Below, piece after piece: positions 40,206 through 48,004 of a stretch of DNA of 64,000 nt. Numbering within the stretch: position 1 is the stretch's first letter; each line of letters begins with the position of its first letter. The stretch spans positions 90,397 through 154,396 of the forward strand of contig UQWL01000006.1 in assembly GCA_900544715.1 (NCBI GenBank), written 5' to 3'. The notes below the pieces were generated by a model. The model saw only the letters and a program-made list of their open reading frames with translations. It had not been told where the DNA came from and searched no databases. Source of the stretch: an uncultured Oscillospiraceae bacterium. Lineage in GTDB: Bacteria > Bacillota > Clostridia > Oscillospirales > Acutalibacteraceae. A program made the position numbers and the translations under genes.

Positions 40206-40214
40206 GCAGCTTTT

Positions 40215-41465
40215 TTAGCGGTACAGCGGGTATTTCTCGCAAATTGCATTCACGCGGGCGCGGATTTCATCCGCCTTCGCGTCAAATTCCGTTGCGGCAA
40301 GCTTGATGCAATCTGCAATCGTATCCATATCCTCCGCCTGAAGGCCCCTTGTGGTAGCCGCCGCTGTGCCAAGGCGCAGGCCGCTTGTCACAAAAGGCTT
40401 TTCGGGGTCGTTGGGAATCGCATTTTTATTGGCGGTGATATACACATCGTCCAAACGGTGCTCCAGCTCCTTGCCGGTCACATGCAGGGAGCGCAGGTCA
40501 ACGAGCATAAGGTGGTTATCCGTGCCGCCGGAGACCAGGTTGACCCCGCGGGAAATCAGCCCGTCTGCAAGCGCTTTTGCATTATTGAGAATTGCCTGCT
40601 GATAGGCTTTGAATTCCGGCTTGAGTGCTTCGCCGAAGCAAACAGCTTTTGCCGCGATGGTGTGCATCAGAGGGCCGCCCTGCGTGCCGGGGAAAATGGC
40701 CTTATTGATCGCCGGGCCGAACTCCTCCTTTGAGAGAATCATGCCGCCGCGCGGGCCACGCAGGGTTTTATGCGTCGTGGTCGTGACAACATCGGCATAC
40801 GGCACGGGCGAGGGGTGCAGCCCTGCCGCCACAAGGCCTGCAATGTGCGCCATATCAACCATCAAATAAGCGCCCACGCTTTTGGCAATTTGACCGATGC
40901 GCTCAAAATCGATGATGCGCGGGTAAGCGGACGCACCGGCGACGATGAGCTTCGGCTTTACCTTGAGCGCCTCTTCTGCAAAGGCGTCGTAATCGATATA
41001 GCCCTCCTCATTCACGCCATAGGGGACGAAGTTAAAATATTTGCCGGACATATTCACAGGAGAGCCATGCGTTAAATGGCCGCCGTGCGCTAAGTTCATG
41101 CCCATGACGGTATCGCCAGGCTGAATCAAAGCAAAATAAACCGCCATATTGGCCTGTGCGCCGGAATGGGGCTGAACGTTGACGCAATCCGCACCAAACA
41201 GCTCCTTGGCACGCCGGATTGCGATATTTTCAACAATATCAACATATTGGCAGCCGCCGTAATAGCGCTTGCCCGGATAGCCCTCTGCATATTTGTTGGT
41301 CAGCACGCTGCCCATAGCGGCCATCACAGCGGGGGAAACAAAGTTTTCAGAGGCGATCAGCTCAATGTTGCGCTGCTGGCGGCCAAGTTCCTTCTGCATC
41401 GCCTCGCCAACCTCCGGATCAAAGCGGGAAACAAAGCCGATGGTATCGAGAATCTCATTGTACAT
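40215..41465 (-). CDS. glyA: serine hydroxymethyltransferase
   Basis: This 416-residue PLP enzyme interconverts serine and glycine and charges tetrahydrofolate. Motifs: RQQRNIELIASENFVSPAVM, TNKYAEGYPGKRYYGGC, NVQPHSGAQANMAVYFAL, VDMAHIAGLVAAGLHPSP, and VTTTTHKTLRGPRGGMIL with the PLP-binding Lys. The start is ATG 41465 after AAGGAAGG; an ORF start at 41489 is less likely. The long leader (about 260 bases) carries repeats A3 and A4. It links to serA/serC and the folate run. Confidence 0.96.
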   Translation of the reverse strand: MYNEILDTIGFVSRFDPEVGEAMQKELGRQQRNIELIASENFVSPAVMAAMGSVLTNKYAEGYPGKRYYGGCQYVDIVENIAIRRAKELFGADCVNVQPHSGAQANMAVYFALIQPGDTVMGMNLAHGGHLTHGSPVNMSGKYFNFVPYGVNEEGYIDYDAFAEEALKVKPKLIVAGASAYPRIIDFERIGQIAKSVGAYLMVDMAHIAGLVAAGLHPSPVPYADVVTTTTHKTLRGPRGGMILSKEEFGPAINKAIFPGTQGGPLMHTIAAKAVCFGEALKPEFKAYQQAILNNAKALADGLISRGVNLVSGGTDNHLMLVDLRSLHVTGKELEHRLDDVYITANKNAIPNDPEKPFVTSGLRLGTAAATTRGLQAEDMDTIADCIKLAATEFDAKADEIRARVNAICEKYPLYR

Positions 41466-41540
41466 AACGCGTAACGTCCTTCCTTTCACTCGTTCAGATC
41501 AGAAAATAATATGGTAATGATTGCATACCCACAAAACTTC

Positions 41541-41613
41541 TCCCTACAGGAGGGATGCTTTGCACTGGCAGGCATTTTTTCAATGCTTCTGAACTTAAAA
41601 AGTTTGAAATTTT
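41541..41613 (-). repeat. family A, diverged second copy A4 in the glyA leader
   Basis: On the minus strand: TAAAATTTCAAAC, TTTTTAAGTTCAGAAGC, ATTGAAAAAATGCCTGCCAG, TGCAAAGC, CCTCCTGTAGGG. The order hairpin, ATTGAAAAAATGCCTG, GCAAA, CTCCTG matches the intact copies, with the GCGGCA hairpin replaced by CCCTCCTGTAGGG. It lies downstream of A3 in the same leader. Confidence 0.55.
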
Positions 41614-41642
41614 ACGACCTGATAGCTTCAAAGCCTCCTCTT

Positions 41643-41725
41643 CAAAAATGGCGTTGCCGCCGTGCGGCAGGAGGCGTTTTGCGCCGACAGACATTTTTTC
41701 AATGCTTCAAACTTTGTTTGAAGCT
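41643..41725 (-). repeat. family A leader element, copy A3 (glyA leader)
   Basis: On the minus strand: GCTTCAAAC-AAA-GTTTGAAGC hairpin, ATTGAAAAAATG, TGTCGGCGCAAAACGCC, hairpin TGCCGC-ACG-GCGGCA, ACGCCATTTTTG. It begins at the base after the -10 box. The ORF inside starts MSVGAKRLLPHGGNAIF. Confidence 0.8.
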
Positions 41726-41754
41726 ATCATACCATAGATACTATTAGAATTCAA
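41726..41754 (-). promoter_or_regulatory. glyA promoter
   Basis: On the minus strand: TTGAAT (41749-41754), a 17-base spacer, TATGAT (41726-41731). The 41490-41806 gap consists of this promoter, A3 and A4. Confidence 0.75.
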
Positions 41755-41806
41755 TGATAAAGATACGTAGGATGGGAAGGCCTCCTTTGCCCTGGAACAC
41801 ATTTGT

Positions 41807-42535
41807 TTAGATCAGGGCAAGAAGGAATAAATGCACGGGATAAAACAGATAAAAGAACCATTTGCCGATTGCTCCCTCTAAAAAACGGCCCTTTTCCCCA
41901 CTATAAAGCAAAATCGGAACGAGCGCGAGGAAAACTCCCAGCATGTATAAACACGAGAGCAGGCTGGGAACAAATCCGGCCCCTGCCCCCAGCACTACAA
42001 GAAAATTGGAGCAGAAATAGAAAACCGACACAGCGGAGAATGCAGCCACCTTCTTCCCCCGATCCTCCCGGAAGATCCACAGGGCGAGCGTATAAAGCAC
42101 TGCCGTAACGCCCCAGTCGCACCACCAGGCAGCCATCATACAGCCGAAAACCGCCATCCAACGGAGCATCTCATTCGGAATGCTTTCATAAAAGTAGATA
42201 CTCAAAAAGCAAAACAGCAGCGTGAACATCACATTGAAATCCAGCGCAGACCAGTGGATTCCCTGAAACATGGTATAAGGGAGCTGGGACAGGAGGGCGA
42301 ACAGGAACAGCCGCAGGGCGTATCTTTTTTTGCTGCGCGTATGGAAATACCCTTCCGTGAGAAACAGGCACATGATAGGAAGCGCCACGCGGCCAAGCAC
42401 ATGGCAAGCCTGTGCCTCCGGGCTCACGAACGCAAAAAAACGCCAGCCGATATGATCGATCAGCATTGCGGCGGCGGCCAGGATTTTCAATACATCCCGG
42501 TTGAGGATTGGAGCCCTTTGGTATTTCCCTATCAT
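41807..42535 (-). CDS. TraX-family membrane protein
   Basis: This protein of about 242 residues is taken from ATG 42535, which follows GGAGAA and starts 22 bases after the rarA stop. It is almost all membrane helices. The TraX pattern is visible: NRDVLKILAAAAMLIDHIGW, LGRVALPIMCLFLTEGYFHT, RLFLFALLSQLPYTMF, and FYLFYPVHLFLLALI at the end. TraX in conjugative plasmids acetylates pilin; chromosomal members are probably acyltransferases of unknown acceptor. An upstream frame to 42640 overlaps rarA and looks non-coding. Confidence 0.87.
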   Translation of the reverse strand: MIGKYQRAPILNRDVLKILAAAAMLIDHIGWRFFAFVSPEAQACHVLGRVALPIMCLFLTEGYFHTRSKKRYALRLFLFALLSQLPYTMFQGIHWSALDFNVMFTLLFCFLSIYFYESIPNEMLRWMAVFGCMMAAWWCDWGVTAVLYTLALWIFREDRGKKVAAFSAVSVFYFCSNFLVVLGAGAGFVPSLLSCLYMLGVFLALVPILLYSGEKGRFLEGAIGKWFFYLFYPVHLFLLALI

Positions 42536-42557
42536 GCGTTTCTCCGTTTTAACCGTT

Positions 42558-43844
42558 TTAACCTTTTCCACCTGTTCCGCCTTTGATTTTCTCCCAATAT
42601 GCCTTCGCGGCCTGTTCCGTTTTGTTTTCCCCATATTCATAGTAGCGGGTGCCCTTCAGCGCATCGGGTAAATACTGCTGCGGGAGCCAATGGTTTGGAT
42701 ATTCATGGGGGTATTTGTAGAACTGGCCCTTATTCGGATTGTCCGCGCCGTCATAATGGACGTTTTGCAGCGTACGGGGGATCGGCCCGCTTTTGCCGCG
42801 CTGTATATCCTCCATCGCGCGGTTGATGCCGTCATAGGCGCTGTTGGATTTCGGCGCCGTCGCCACAAGCACGACCGCATCCGCAAGGGGAATGCGCGCT
42901 TCCGGCAGGCCGACCTGTAAGGCCGCATCTACTGCCGCCTTGACAATCGGGATAATCATCGGGTAGGCAAGGCCCACATCCTCACAGGCGCACACCATCA
43001 GCCTGCGGGTGGCACTGGGCAGATCGCCCGCCTCCAGCAGGCGCGCCAGATAGTGCAGCGCCGCATCCGGGTCGGAGCCGCGCATGGATTTCTGAAAGGC
43101 GGAGAGGATATCGTAGTGCTCATCCCCCGCCCGGTCATAGCGCAGCGCGCTGCGCTGGGAAAGCTCCTTGGCGTGCGCAAGCGTTATCACACGGGGCTCG
43201 TCCGGTGCGGGCGTTGGAGAGGCAAGCACACAGAGCTCCACCGCGTTGATTGATTTGCGCACATCGCCCCCACAGGCCTGTGCGATATAAGGGATCACGC
43301 CCTCTTCCGGCACGATCTGCTCGCCGCGTTCCTCCTCTAAATAAGCGAAAGCCCGTTGCACGGCGCGCTCGATCTCCGCCGGCTCAACCGCTTTGAATTC
43401 AAATACTGTGGACCGGCTGAGGATCGCGTTATAGATATAGAAATATGGGTTTTCCGTGGTGGAGGCGATTAAAGTAATTTTCCCGTTTTCAATATATTCC
43501 AGCAGGGATTGCTGCTGCTTCTTATTAAAATACTGGATTTCATCCAGATATAAAAGGATCCCGTTGGGCGCGGCGAACGTATCCAGCTCCGCAACAACAT
43601 CCCGGATATCCGCGGTGGAAGCGGTAGTTCCGTTGAGACGGTGCAGGCGGCGGTTCGTCGTTTGGGCGATGATGCCCGCAAGCGTTGTTTTCCCCACACC
43701 GGAGGGGCCGTAGAACACAAGGTTTGGCAGCTCTCCGGAAAGGATAATATTGCGCAGCGGCTTTCCCTCACCCAAAAGGTGCCTTTGGCCGACGATCTCA
43801 TCAAGGGCCTGTGGGCGCAGACGGTCGGCTAGCGGTGCAGACAT
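42558..43844 (-). CDS. rarA: replication-associated recombination ATPase RarA
   Basis: This 428-residue clamp-loader-like AAA protein has DRLRPQALDEIVGQRHLLGE, Walker A FYGPSGVGKTTLAGII, Walker B ILLYLDEIQYFNKKQQ, sensor 1 LIASTTENPYFYI, and a C-terminal tetramerisation domain (DALHYLARLLEAGDLPSA-like, then RLMVCACEDVGLAYP, DNPNKGQFYKYPHEYPNHW). It acts at stalled forks. It is the first gene of a short run with the TraX gene. Confidence 0.95.
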   Translation of the reverse strand: MSAPLADRLRPQALDEIVGQRHLLGEGKPLRNIILSGELPNLVFYGPSGVGKTTLAGIIAQTTNRRLHRLNGTTASTADIRDVVAELDTFAAPNGILLYLDEIQYFNKKQQQSLLEYIENGKITLIASTTENPYFYIYNAILSRSTVFEFKAVEPAEIERAVQRAFAYLEEERGEQIVPEEGVIPYIAQACGGDVRKSINAVELCVLASPTPAPDEPRVITLAHAKELSQRSALRYDRAGDEHYDILSAFQKSMRGSDPDAALHYLARLLEAGDLPSATRRLMVCACEDVGLAYPMIIPIVKAAVDAALQVGLPEARIPLADAVVLVATAPKSNSAYDGINRAMEDIQRGKSGPIPRTLQNVHYDGADNPNKGQFYKYPHEYPNHWLPQQYLPDALKGTRYYEYGENKTEQAAKAYWEKIKGGTGGKG

Positions 43845-43877
43845 CGCGATTCCTCCTCCATCGGGGTTTATTTTTTC

Positions 43878-43906
43878 AGTATACGGGATTTTGGCTCACA
43901 ATGCAA
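43878..43906 (-). promoter_or_regulatory. rarA promoter
   Basis: On the minus strand: TTGCAT (43901-43906), a 17-base spacer, TATACT (43878-43883). Confidence 0.7.
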
Positions 43907-43999
43907 GCTGTCACATTTTCTCATTTTTTTGCATACTAATTTCATAAAAAACAGAAAAAAAGCATCTATTCTTCGTTAAATCTTTTTTCCTTTAAATAA

Positions 44000-44028
44000 T
44001 TGACGACCTGCGGTTTTTAGCGTATGCT
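44000..44028 (+). promoter_or_regulatory. promoter of the orphan lipoprotein gene
   Basis: TTGACG (44000-44005), a 17-base spacer, TATGCT (44023-44028), about 32 bases ahead of the start. Confidence 0.7.
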
Positions 44029-44059
44029 GGCTATAGCCTATTGAAAGGGGTTACATCGT

Positions 44060-44959
44060 ATGAAAACAAAGCTTACAAAGCTCTTCTCCCTGCTTATGGC
44101 AGGCGCCCTGGTGCTCTCTTTGGCCGCCTGCAGCGGTGCTGGAGACGATGCAAATACCACCGGCGCAGAGGAATCCAACCAGGCGCCAAACGCCAGTGAA
44201 ACGTTTACACCTGAAAGCGATGCGTCCGAAAACCCGTCGGACAGCACTTCAGCACCCGGCGTGTCAGATGAATCTGATACCGGCAGCAATGCCTCCACAC
44301 AGAAAACGAACGAGGCGGACACGACTAAAACCGCGGACAACCAGCAGAAGCCGGATAACAATGCATCGAAGGCACCCAGCGGCGTAAATGAGATCGTCAG
44401 CTATTATAATGCGGCGGTTAAGAAGATTGCAAAGGTGTCGGGAAACTATTCGCGCAAAATTACGAGCGGAAGCGTTAGCGTGGTTAACCTAAATCTGACC
44501 GATCAAAAGTATGCAGCTGTTATTAACCGGAATAACACAGCATTAACGAGTGCAGAAGCAGCGCTGAAAAGCCTATCCGCTTCCGATGTTTCCAGTGCAT
44601 CCTGTAAGGAAAGCGGAAACAACTATGTATGCACAATTTCCCTGAAAAACAAATCCGGAAAGGATTCCGGTATCAAACACGGAGCCGGCGGATACATGTA
44701 TTTTGCTGAATTAGGCGAGATCGAGAAGGCTGTTTACGATATCGGTGTGGTTCTCGGTGTCAAAGGAATTAAGGTATCTACTGCGAATCTAACGCTTTCG
44801 AACGGCAAGCTGACGATAACCATCGATAAAGCCAGTGGTAAAATCAGCAATGCTTCTCTAACCTTCACAGAAAATGTAGACGCAACGGCCAAATATTCAC
44901 TTCTGAAGCCGGCAGCAAAGCTAAGCGTAAACTTTACAGTGAACTATACGGCCTCCTGA
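44060..44959 (+). CDS. orphan lipoprotein with Ser/Thr/Glu-rich linker
   Basis: This 299-residue protein has signal peptide KLFSLLMAGALVLSLAACSG with the lipobox Cys at residue 23. About 90 residues of low-complexity Ser/Asn/Thr/Asp/Glu linker follow (ASENPSDSTSAPGVSDESD). A folded domain from about residue 110 shows VNEIVSYYNAAVKKIAKVSG and alternating strands (ISNASLTFTENVDATAKYSL). I recognise no named domain. It is a single gene with its own promoter and terminator. An adhesin-like surface or solute-binding role is possible. Confidence 0.7.
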   Translation: MKTKLTKLFSLLMAGALVLSLAACSGAGDDANTTGAEESNQAPNASETFTPESDASENPSDSTSAPGVSDESDTGSNASTQKTNEADTTKTADNQQKPDNNASKAPSGVNEIVSYYNAAVKKIAKVSGNYSRKITSGSVSVVNLNLTDQKYAAVINRNNTALTSAEAALKSLSASDVSSASCKESGNNYVCTISLKNKSGKDSGIKHGAGGYMYFAELGEIEKAVYDIGVVLGVKGIKVSTANLTLSNGKLTITIDKASGKISNASLTFTENVDATAKYSLLKPAAKLSVNFTVNYTAS

Positions 44960-44974
44960 GTACATGTATGAATC

Positions 44975-45011
44975 AACGGCCGGGGACTTGGATTTGTCCC
45001 CGGCCGTTTTT
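44975..45011. terminator. bidirectional terminator after the orphan lipoprotein
   Basis: ACGGCCGGGGAC / GTCCCCGGCCGT is a perfect 12-bp stem, followed by TTTTT; it also serves the converging FAD gene. Confidence 0.8.
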
Positions 45012-45029
45012 CCATTTTCAGGCTGTGTT

Positions 45030-46469
45030 TTACATCCCCAATTTTTTCGCAATATCCCGCGCCACAACAATCCCTGTTACGCTCGCCTGCATCAGGCCGC
45101 GCGTGATGCCCGCGCCGTCTCCGATCGCGTAAAAATTTTCGACCGCCGTTTCAAAATTCTGATTCACCGACAGCTTAGAGGAATAGAATTTTACCTCCAC
45201 GCCATAGAGCAGCGTGTTCTTGGAATAAAGCCCCGGGGCAACGTTGTTAAACGCGCGCAAGGCCTCAATGATGCTGGTCAGATGGCGGTGCGGCAGCACA
45301 AAGGATAAATCGCCCGGCACAGCTGTTGTCAGGGTTGCCCGGGTCGTCGATTTGCGCAGGCGGGATTCATCCGTCCGGCGGCCCATCAGCAGGTCGCCCA
45401 ATCGCTGCACCATAATACCACCGCCGGTAAGCATATTCCCAAGCTGCGCGATATACCGCCCGTATTCAATGGGCTGATTAAACGGCTCCGTGAAGGAGGT
45501 GGAAACGAGCATGGCAAAATTCGTATTCTCCGTGTGGGAGGCCTCATCCGCATAGCTGTGCCCGTTGACGACCGCGATGCTCTGGTCAAAGGTGTTGTTA
45601 AAGCCCGCGTTATAATGCTCTTCGCTGACGATTCCTCCGGGATTCATGCAGAAGGTGCGCACCTTATTTTCAAACGTGTCGGAATAATAGACCATTTTTG
45701 CCTCATAAAGATGCTTCGTCAGGTTATCCATCACGGAATTCGGCACCTCCACGCGCACGCCGATATCCACCTCATTGTTGCATGTGGAGATATCATGCTC
45801 ATGCGCGATGCCAGCCAGCCATTCCGCGCCGCCACGCCCGGGGGCGGCAACCACATAATGGGCGGAAGCATCCTCCGCATTGCCGTCTTTATCTGTCAAG
45901 CGTACTCCGGTAACAATGCCTTTCTGATCAATGATGGGGTCGGCATGCGTGCGCTCCAGGAAGGTAAAGCCGCTGATCTTCATCAGATGGTCATACATGG
46001 CCTTGAGCACTTCATAGGAATACTCCGTGCCCATATGGCGCACCGGGCAGCGCACGAGATGAATATTATATTTGCTGCACTCATATGCAATCTCATCGGA
46101 CTTTTTATCGTTGAGGCCAAACACCTCTTTCGGCGCGCCGAAATCGAGATACATCAAATCCGCATAGTGGATCAATGTGCGCACTTCGTCCACCGGGAGA
46201 TAATTAACGAGATTGCCGCCGACTTCTTCTGAAAGGGAGAGCTTGCCATCCGAAAACGCGCCTGCGCCTGCCCAGCCGCTCATAATGTTGCAGGGATTGC
46301 AGCGCACGCACACGCCGTGCTTACGCGCAGGGCAGCGCCTATGCTCAATATTGATGCCTTCATCCACAACCAACACACGCAGGGTTTCAGGGGCATGCTT
46401 ATAAAGCTCCAGCGCGGTAAAAATACCGGCTGGACCTGCGCCGATAATGACAACGTCATAATGTTTCAT
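45030..46469 (-). CDS. FAD-dependent oxidoreductase (COG2509-like)
   Basis: This 479-residue protein starts at ATG 46469. The Rossmann FAD motif is DVVIIGAGPAGIFTALEL. A conserved Cys-rich stretch, CPARKHGVCVRCNPCNIM, is followed by GWAGAGAFSDGKLSLSEEVG, which is characteristic of uncharacterised FAD-dependent dehydrogenases. Further parts: RTHADPIIDQKGIVTGVRLT, YVVAAPGRGGAEWL, and VENFYAIGDGAGITRGLMQA near the end. Substrate unknown. The Cys group could hold an iron-sulfur centre or disulfide; this is not established. It is a single gene. Confidence 0.87.
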   Translation of the reverse strand: MKHYDVVIIGAGPAGIFTALELYKHAPETLRVLVVDEGINIEHRRCPARKHGVCVRCNPCNIMSGWAGAGAFSDGKLSLSEEVGGNLVNYLPVDEVRTLIHYADLMYLDFGAPKEVFGLNDKKSDEIAYECSKYNIHLVRCPVRHMGTEYSYEVLKAMYDHLMKISGFTFLERTHADPIIDQKGIVTGVRLTDKDGNAEDASAHYVVAAPGRGGAEWLAGIAHEHDISTCNNEVDIGVRVEVPNSVMDNLTKHLYEAKMVYYSDTFENKVRTFCMNPGGIVSEEHYNAGFNNTFDQSIAVVNGHSYADEASHTENTNFAMLVSTSFTEPFNQPIEYGRYIAQLGNMLTGGGIMVQRLGDLLMGRRTDESRLRKSTTRATLTTAVPGDLSFVLPHRHLTSIIEALRAFNNVAPGLYSKNTLLYGVEVKFYSSKLSVNQNFETAVENFYAIGDGAGITRGLMQASVTGIVVARDIAKKLGM

Positions 46470-46613
46470 GATAACGATCTTCCACTCCAAAGCCTTTCGG
46501 CTATAATTTGGTTCTCCGCACAAAAGAAAGCACGAATAAAACCATATTATTATAGCATTTTATAAAACGCCCTGCAAGTGGTTAAACTAAGTTCCAATTT
46601 TGACCTGTGTGTT

Positions 46614-46652
46614 TCATTTTTCTGCAAACGCATCGACCACATAATATTTCAT
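46614..46652 (-). pseudogene. N-terminal remnant of a PhzF-like gene
   Basis: A consensus AAGGAGGG is followed by ATG 46652 and twelve codons reading MKYYVVDAFAEK, then TGA. This peptide is the usual start of PhzF-family isomerases, which begin with MKYYVVDAF-type sequence. Nothing of the remaining 280 or so residues is present downstream. A degenerate B repeat lies just upstream (46672-46746). A chance match is possible but unlikely with the SD in place. Confidence 0.5.
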
Positions 46653-46671
46653 ATCTTTCTCCCTCCTTCAG

Positions 46672-46746
46672 CCATAAAAAATAACCGCTGGGCCAACTGC
46701 GCTTCGTAATAAAAAGATTTTGTTACTCGCTTCGCTTCATAATAAA
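46672..46746 (+). repeat. family B repeat, degenerate copy B4
   Basis: It starts CCATAAAAAATAACCGCTGG, then two versions of the family end: AACTGCGCTTCGTAATAAAA and TTTGTTACTCGCTTCGCTTC followed by ATAATAAAAAA. The central stem of B1 and B2 is lost. Confidence 0.55.
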
Positions 46747-46747
46747 A

Positions 46748-46781
46748 AATCCGGCCGCCATTTTGATATGGCAGCCGGATT
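46748..46781 (-). terminator. serA terminator
   Basis: AATCCGGC-x-GCCAT / ATGGC-x-GCCGGATT with a six-base loop, followed on the minus strand by TTTTTATT. Confidence 0.75.
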
Positions 46782-46793
46782 GAAAATTTTTAA

Positions 46794-47960
46794 TCAACGG
46801 ATCACACGAACACGGACGATCCCTTCAATCGCGCCAAGGGCCGCGAGCGTATCGTCTCCAATTATATCGTTCGTATCAATCACGGTATAGGCAAATGCCT
46901 TTTTGGATTTGTTGATCATGTTATCAATGTTCACATTTTTCTCCGTTAGCGTTGCCGTAATCTGATTGAGCATACTCGGCACGTTCTTATGAATCAGGCA
47001 AATGCGCGTATCTGCACTGCGGGGGAGCACCACATTCGGCAGATTGACGGAATTGCGGATGATGCCTTCCTCCAGGTAATTCTTGAGCTCATCTGCCGCC
47101 ATCTCCGCGCAGTTATCCTCTGATTCCGGCGTAGACGCGCCGAGGTGCGGGATTGCGATCACACCGCTCTCACCGATCAGCTCATCCGAGGGGAAATCGG
47201 TTGCATAAGCCGCCACTTTGCCATTTTGGAGCGCTTCCAGAATATCCTTAGAATTGACCAGGTCGCCGCGCGCAAAGTTGACGATGCGCACGCCATCCTT
47301 CATCTTTGCAATGGAAGCTTTGCTGACAAGGCCGCGAGTTTCCTCCGTCAGAGGGACGTGCACGGTGATATAATCACTTTTTGCAAAAATGTCATCCAAA
47401 CTTGTGGCATGCTTGATATCGCGGGAAAGGCTCCACGCAGCATCTACGGAGAGGTAAGGGTCGTATCCATATACCTCCATGCCCAAGCTCTTCGCCGCAT
47501 TTGCAACCAGAATACCGATTGCGCCAAGGCCGACAACACCGAGCGTTTTGCCCTTGATCTCCGGTCCGGTAAAGGCTGATTTCCCTTTTTCGACCAGCTT
47601 GCCGACTGCATCGCCTTCGCCTTTCAGCGTTTTGCACCAATCAATCGCAGGCACGATCTTGCGGGAGGTGAGCAGCAGGGCACAGAGCACAAGCTCCTTC
47701 ACAGCGTTGGCATTCGCACCGGGGGTGTTAAAAACCACAATGCCCTGCTCGCTGCAGGCATCCACCGGAATATTGTTAACGCCTGCGCCCGCGCGGGCAA
47801 TCGCAACCGTTTTTTCATCAAGCTTCATCTCATGCATGGAGGCCGAGCGTACCATGATCGCATCCGGCTGTGCAATTTCATTGCCATGCGTGTATTGCTC
47901 CGCGGGCAGGCGGTCGAGGCCTGTAGCGGAAATTTTATTCAATGTGAGAATCTGATACAT
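46794..47960 (-). CDS. serA: D-3-phosphoglycerate dehydrogenase
   Basis: This 388-residue protein catalyses the first step of serine synthesis. The D-2-hydroxyacid dehydrogenase fold shows RAGAGVNNIPVDACSEQGI, the NAD-binding GKTLGVVGLGAIGILVANAA, VNFARGDLVNSKDIL, and VIAIPHLGASTPESEDN with the catalytic His. A C-terminal ACT domain (RICLIHKNVPSMLNQITATL) fits serine feedback. It follows serC by 44 bases on the same strand and ends at its own terminator. Confidence 0.95.
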   Translation of the reverse strand: MYQILTLNKISATGLDRLPAEQYTHGNEIAQPDAIMVRSASMHEMKLDEKTVAIARAGAGVNNIPVDACSEQGIVVFNTPGANANAVKELVLCALLLTSRKIVPAIDWCKTLKGEGDAVGKLVEKGKSAFTGPEIKGKTLGVVGLGAIGILVANAAKSLGMEVYGYDPYLSVDAAWSLSRDIKHATSLDDIFAKSDYITVHVPLTEETRGLVSKASIAKMKDGVRIVNFARGDLVNSKDILEALQNGKVAAYATDFPSDELIGESGVIAIPHLGASTPESEDNCAEMAADELKNYLEEGIIRNSVNLPNVVLPRSADTRICLIHKNVPSMLNQITATLTEKNVNIDNMINKSKKAFAYTVIDTNDIIGDDTLAALGAIEGIVRVRVIR

Positions 47961-48004
47961 GGTTATTTCCCGCTTTCTGGTAAATTAAAATTTTTTAAAT
48001 TTGA

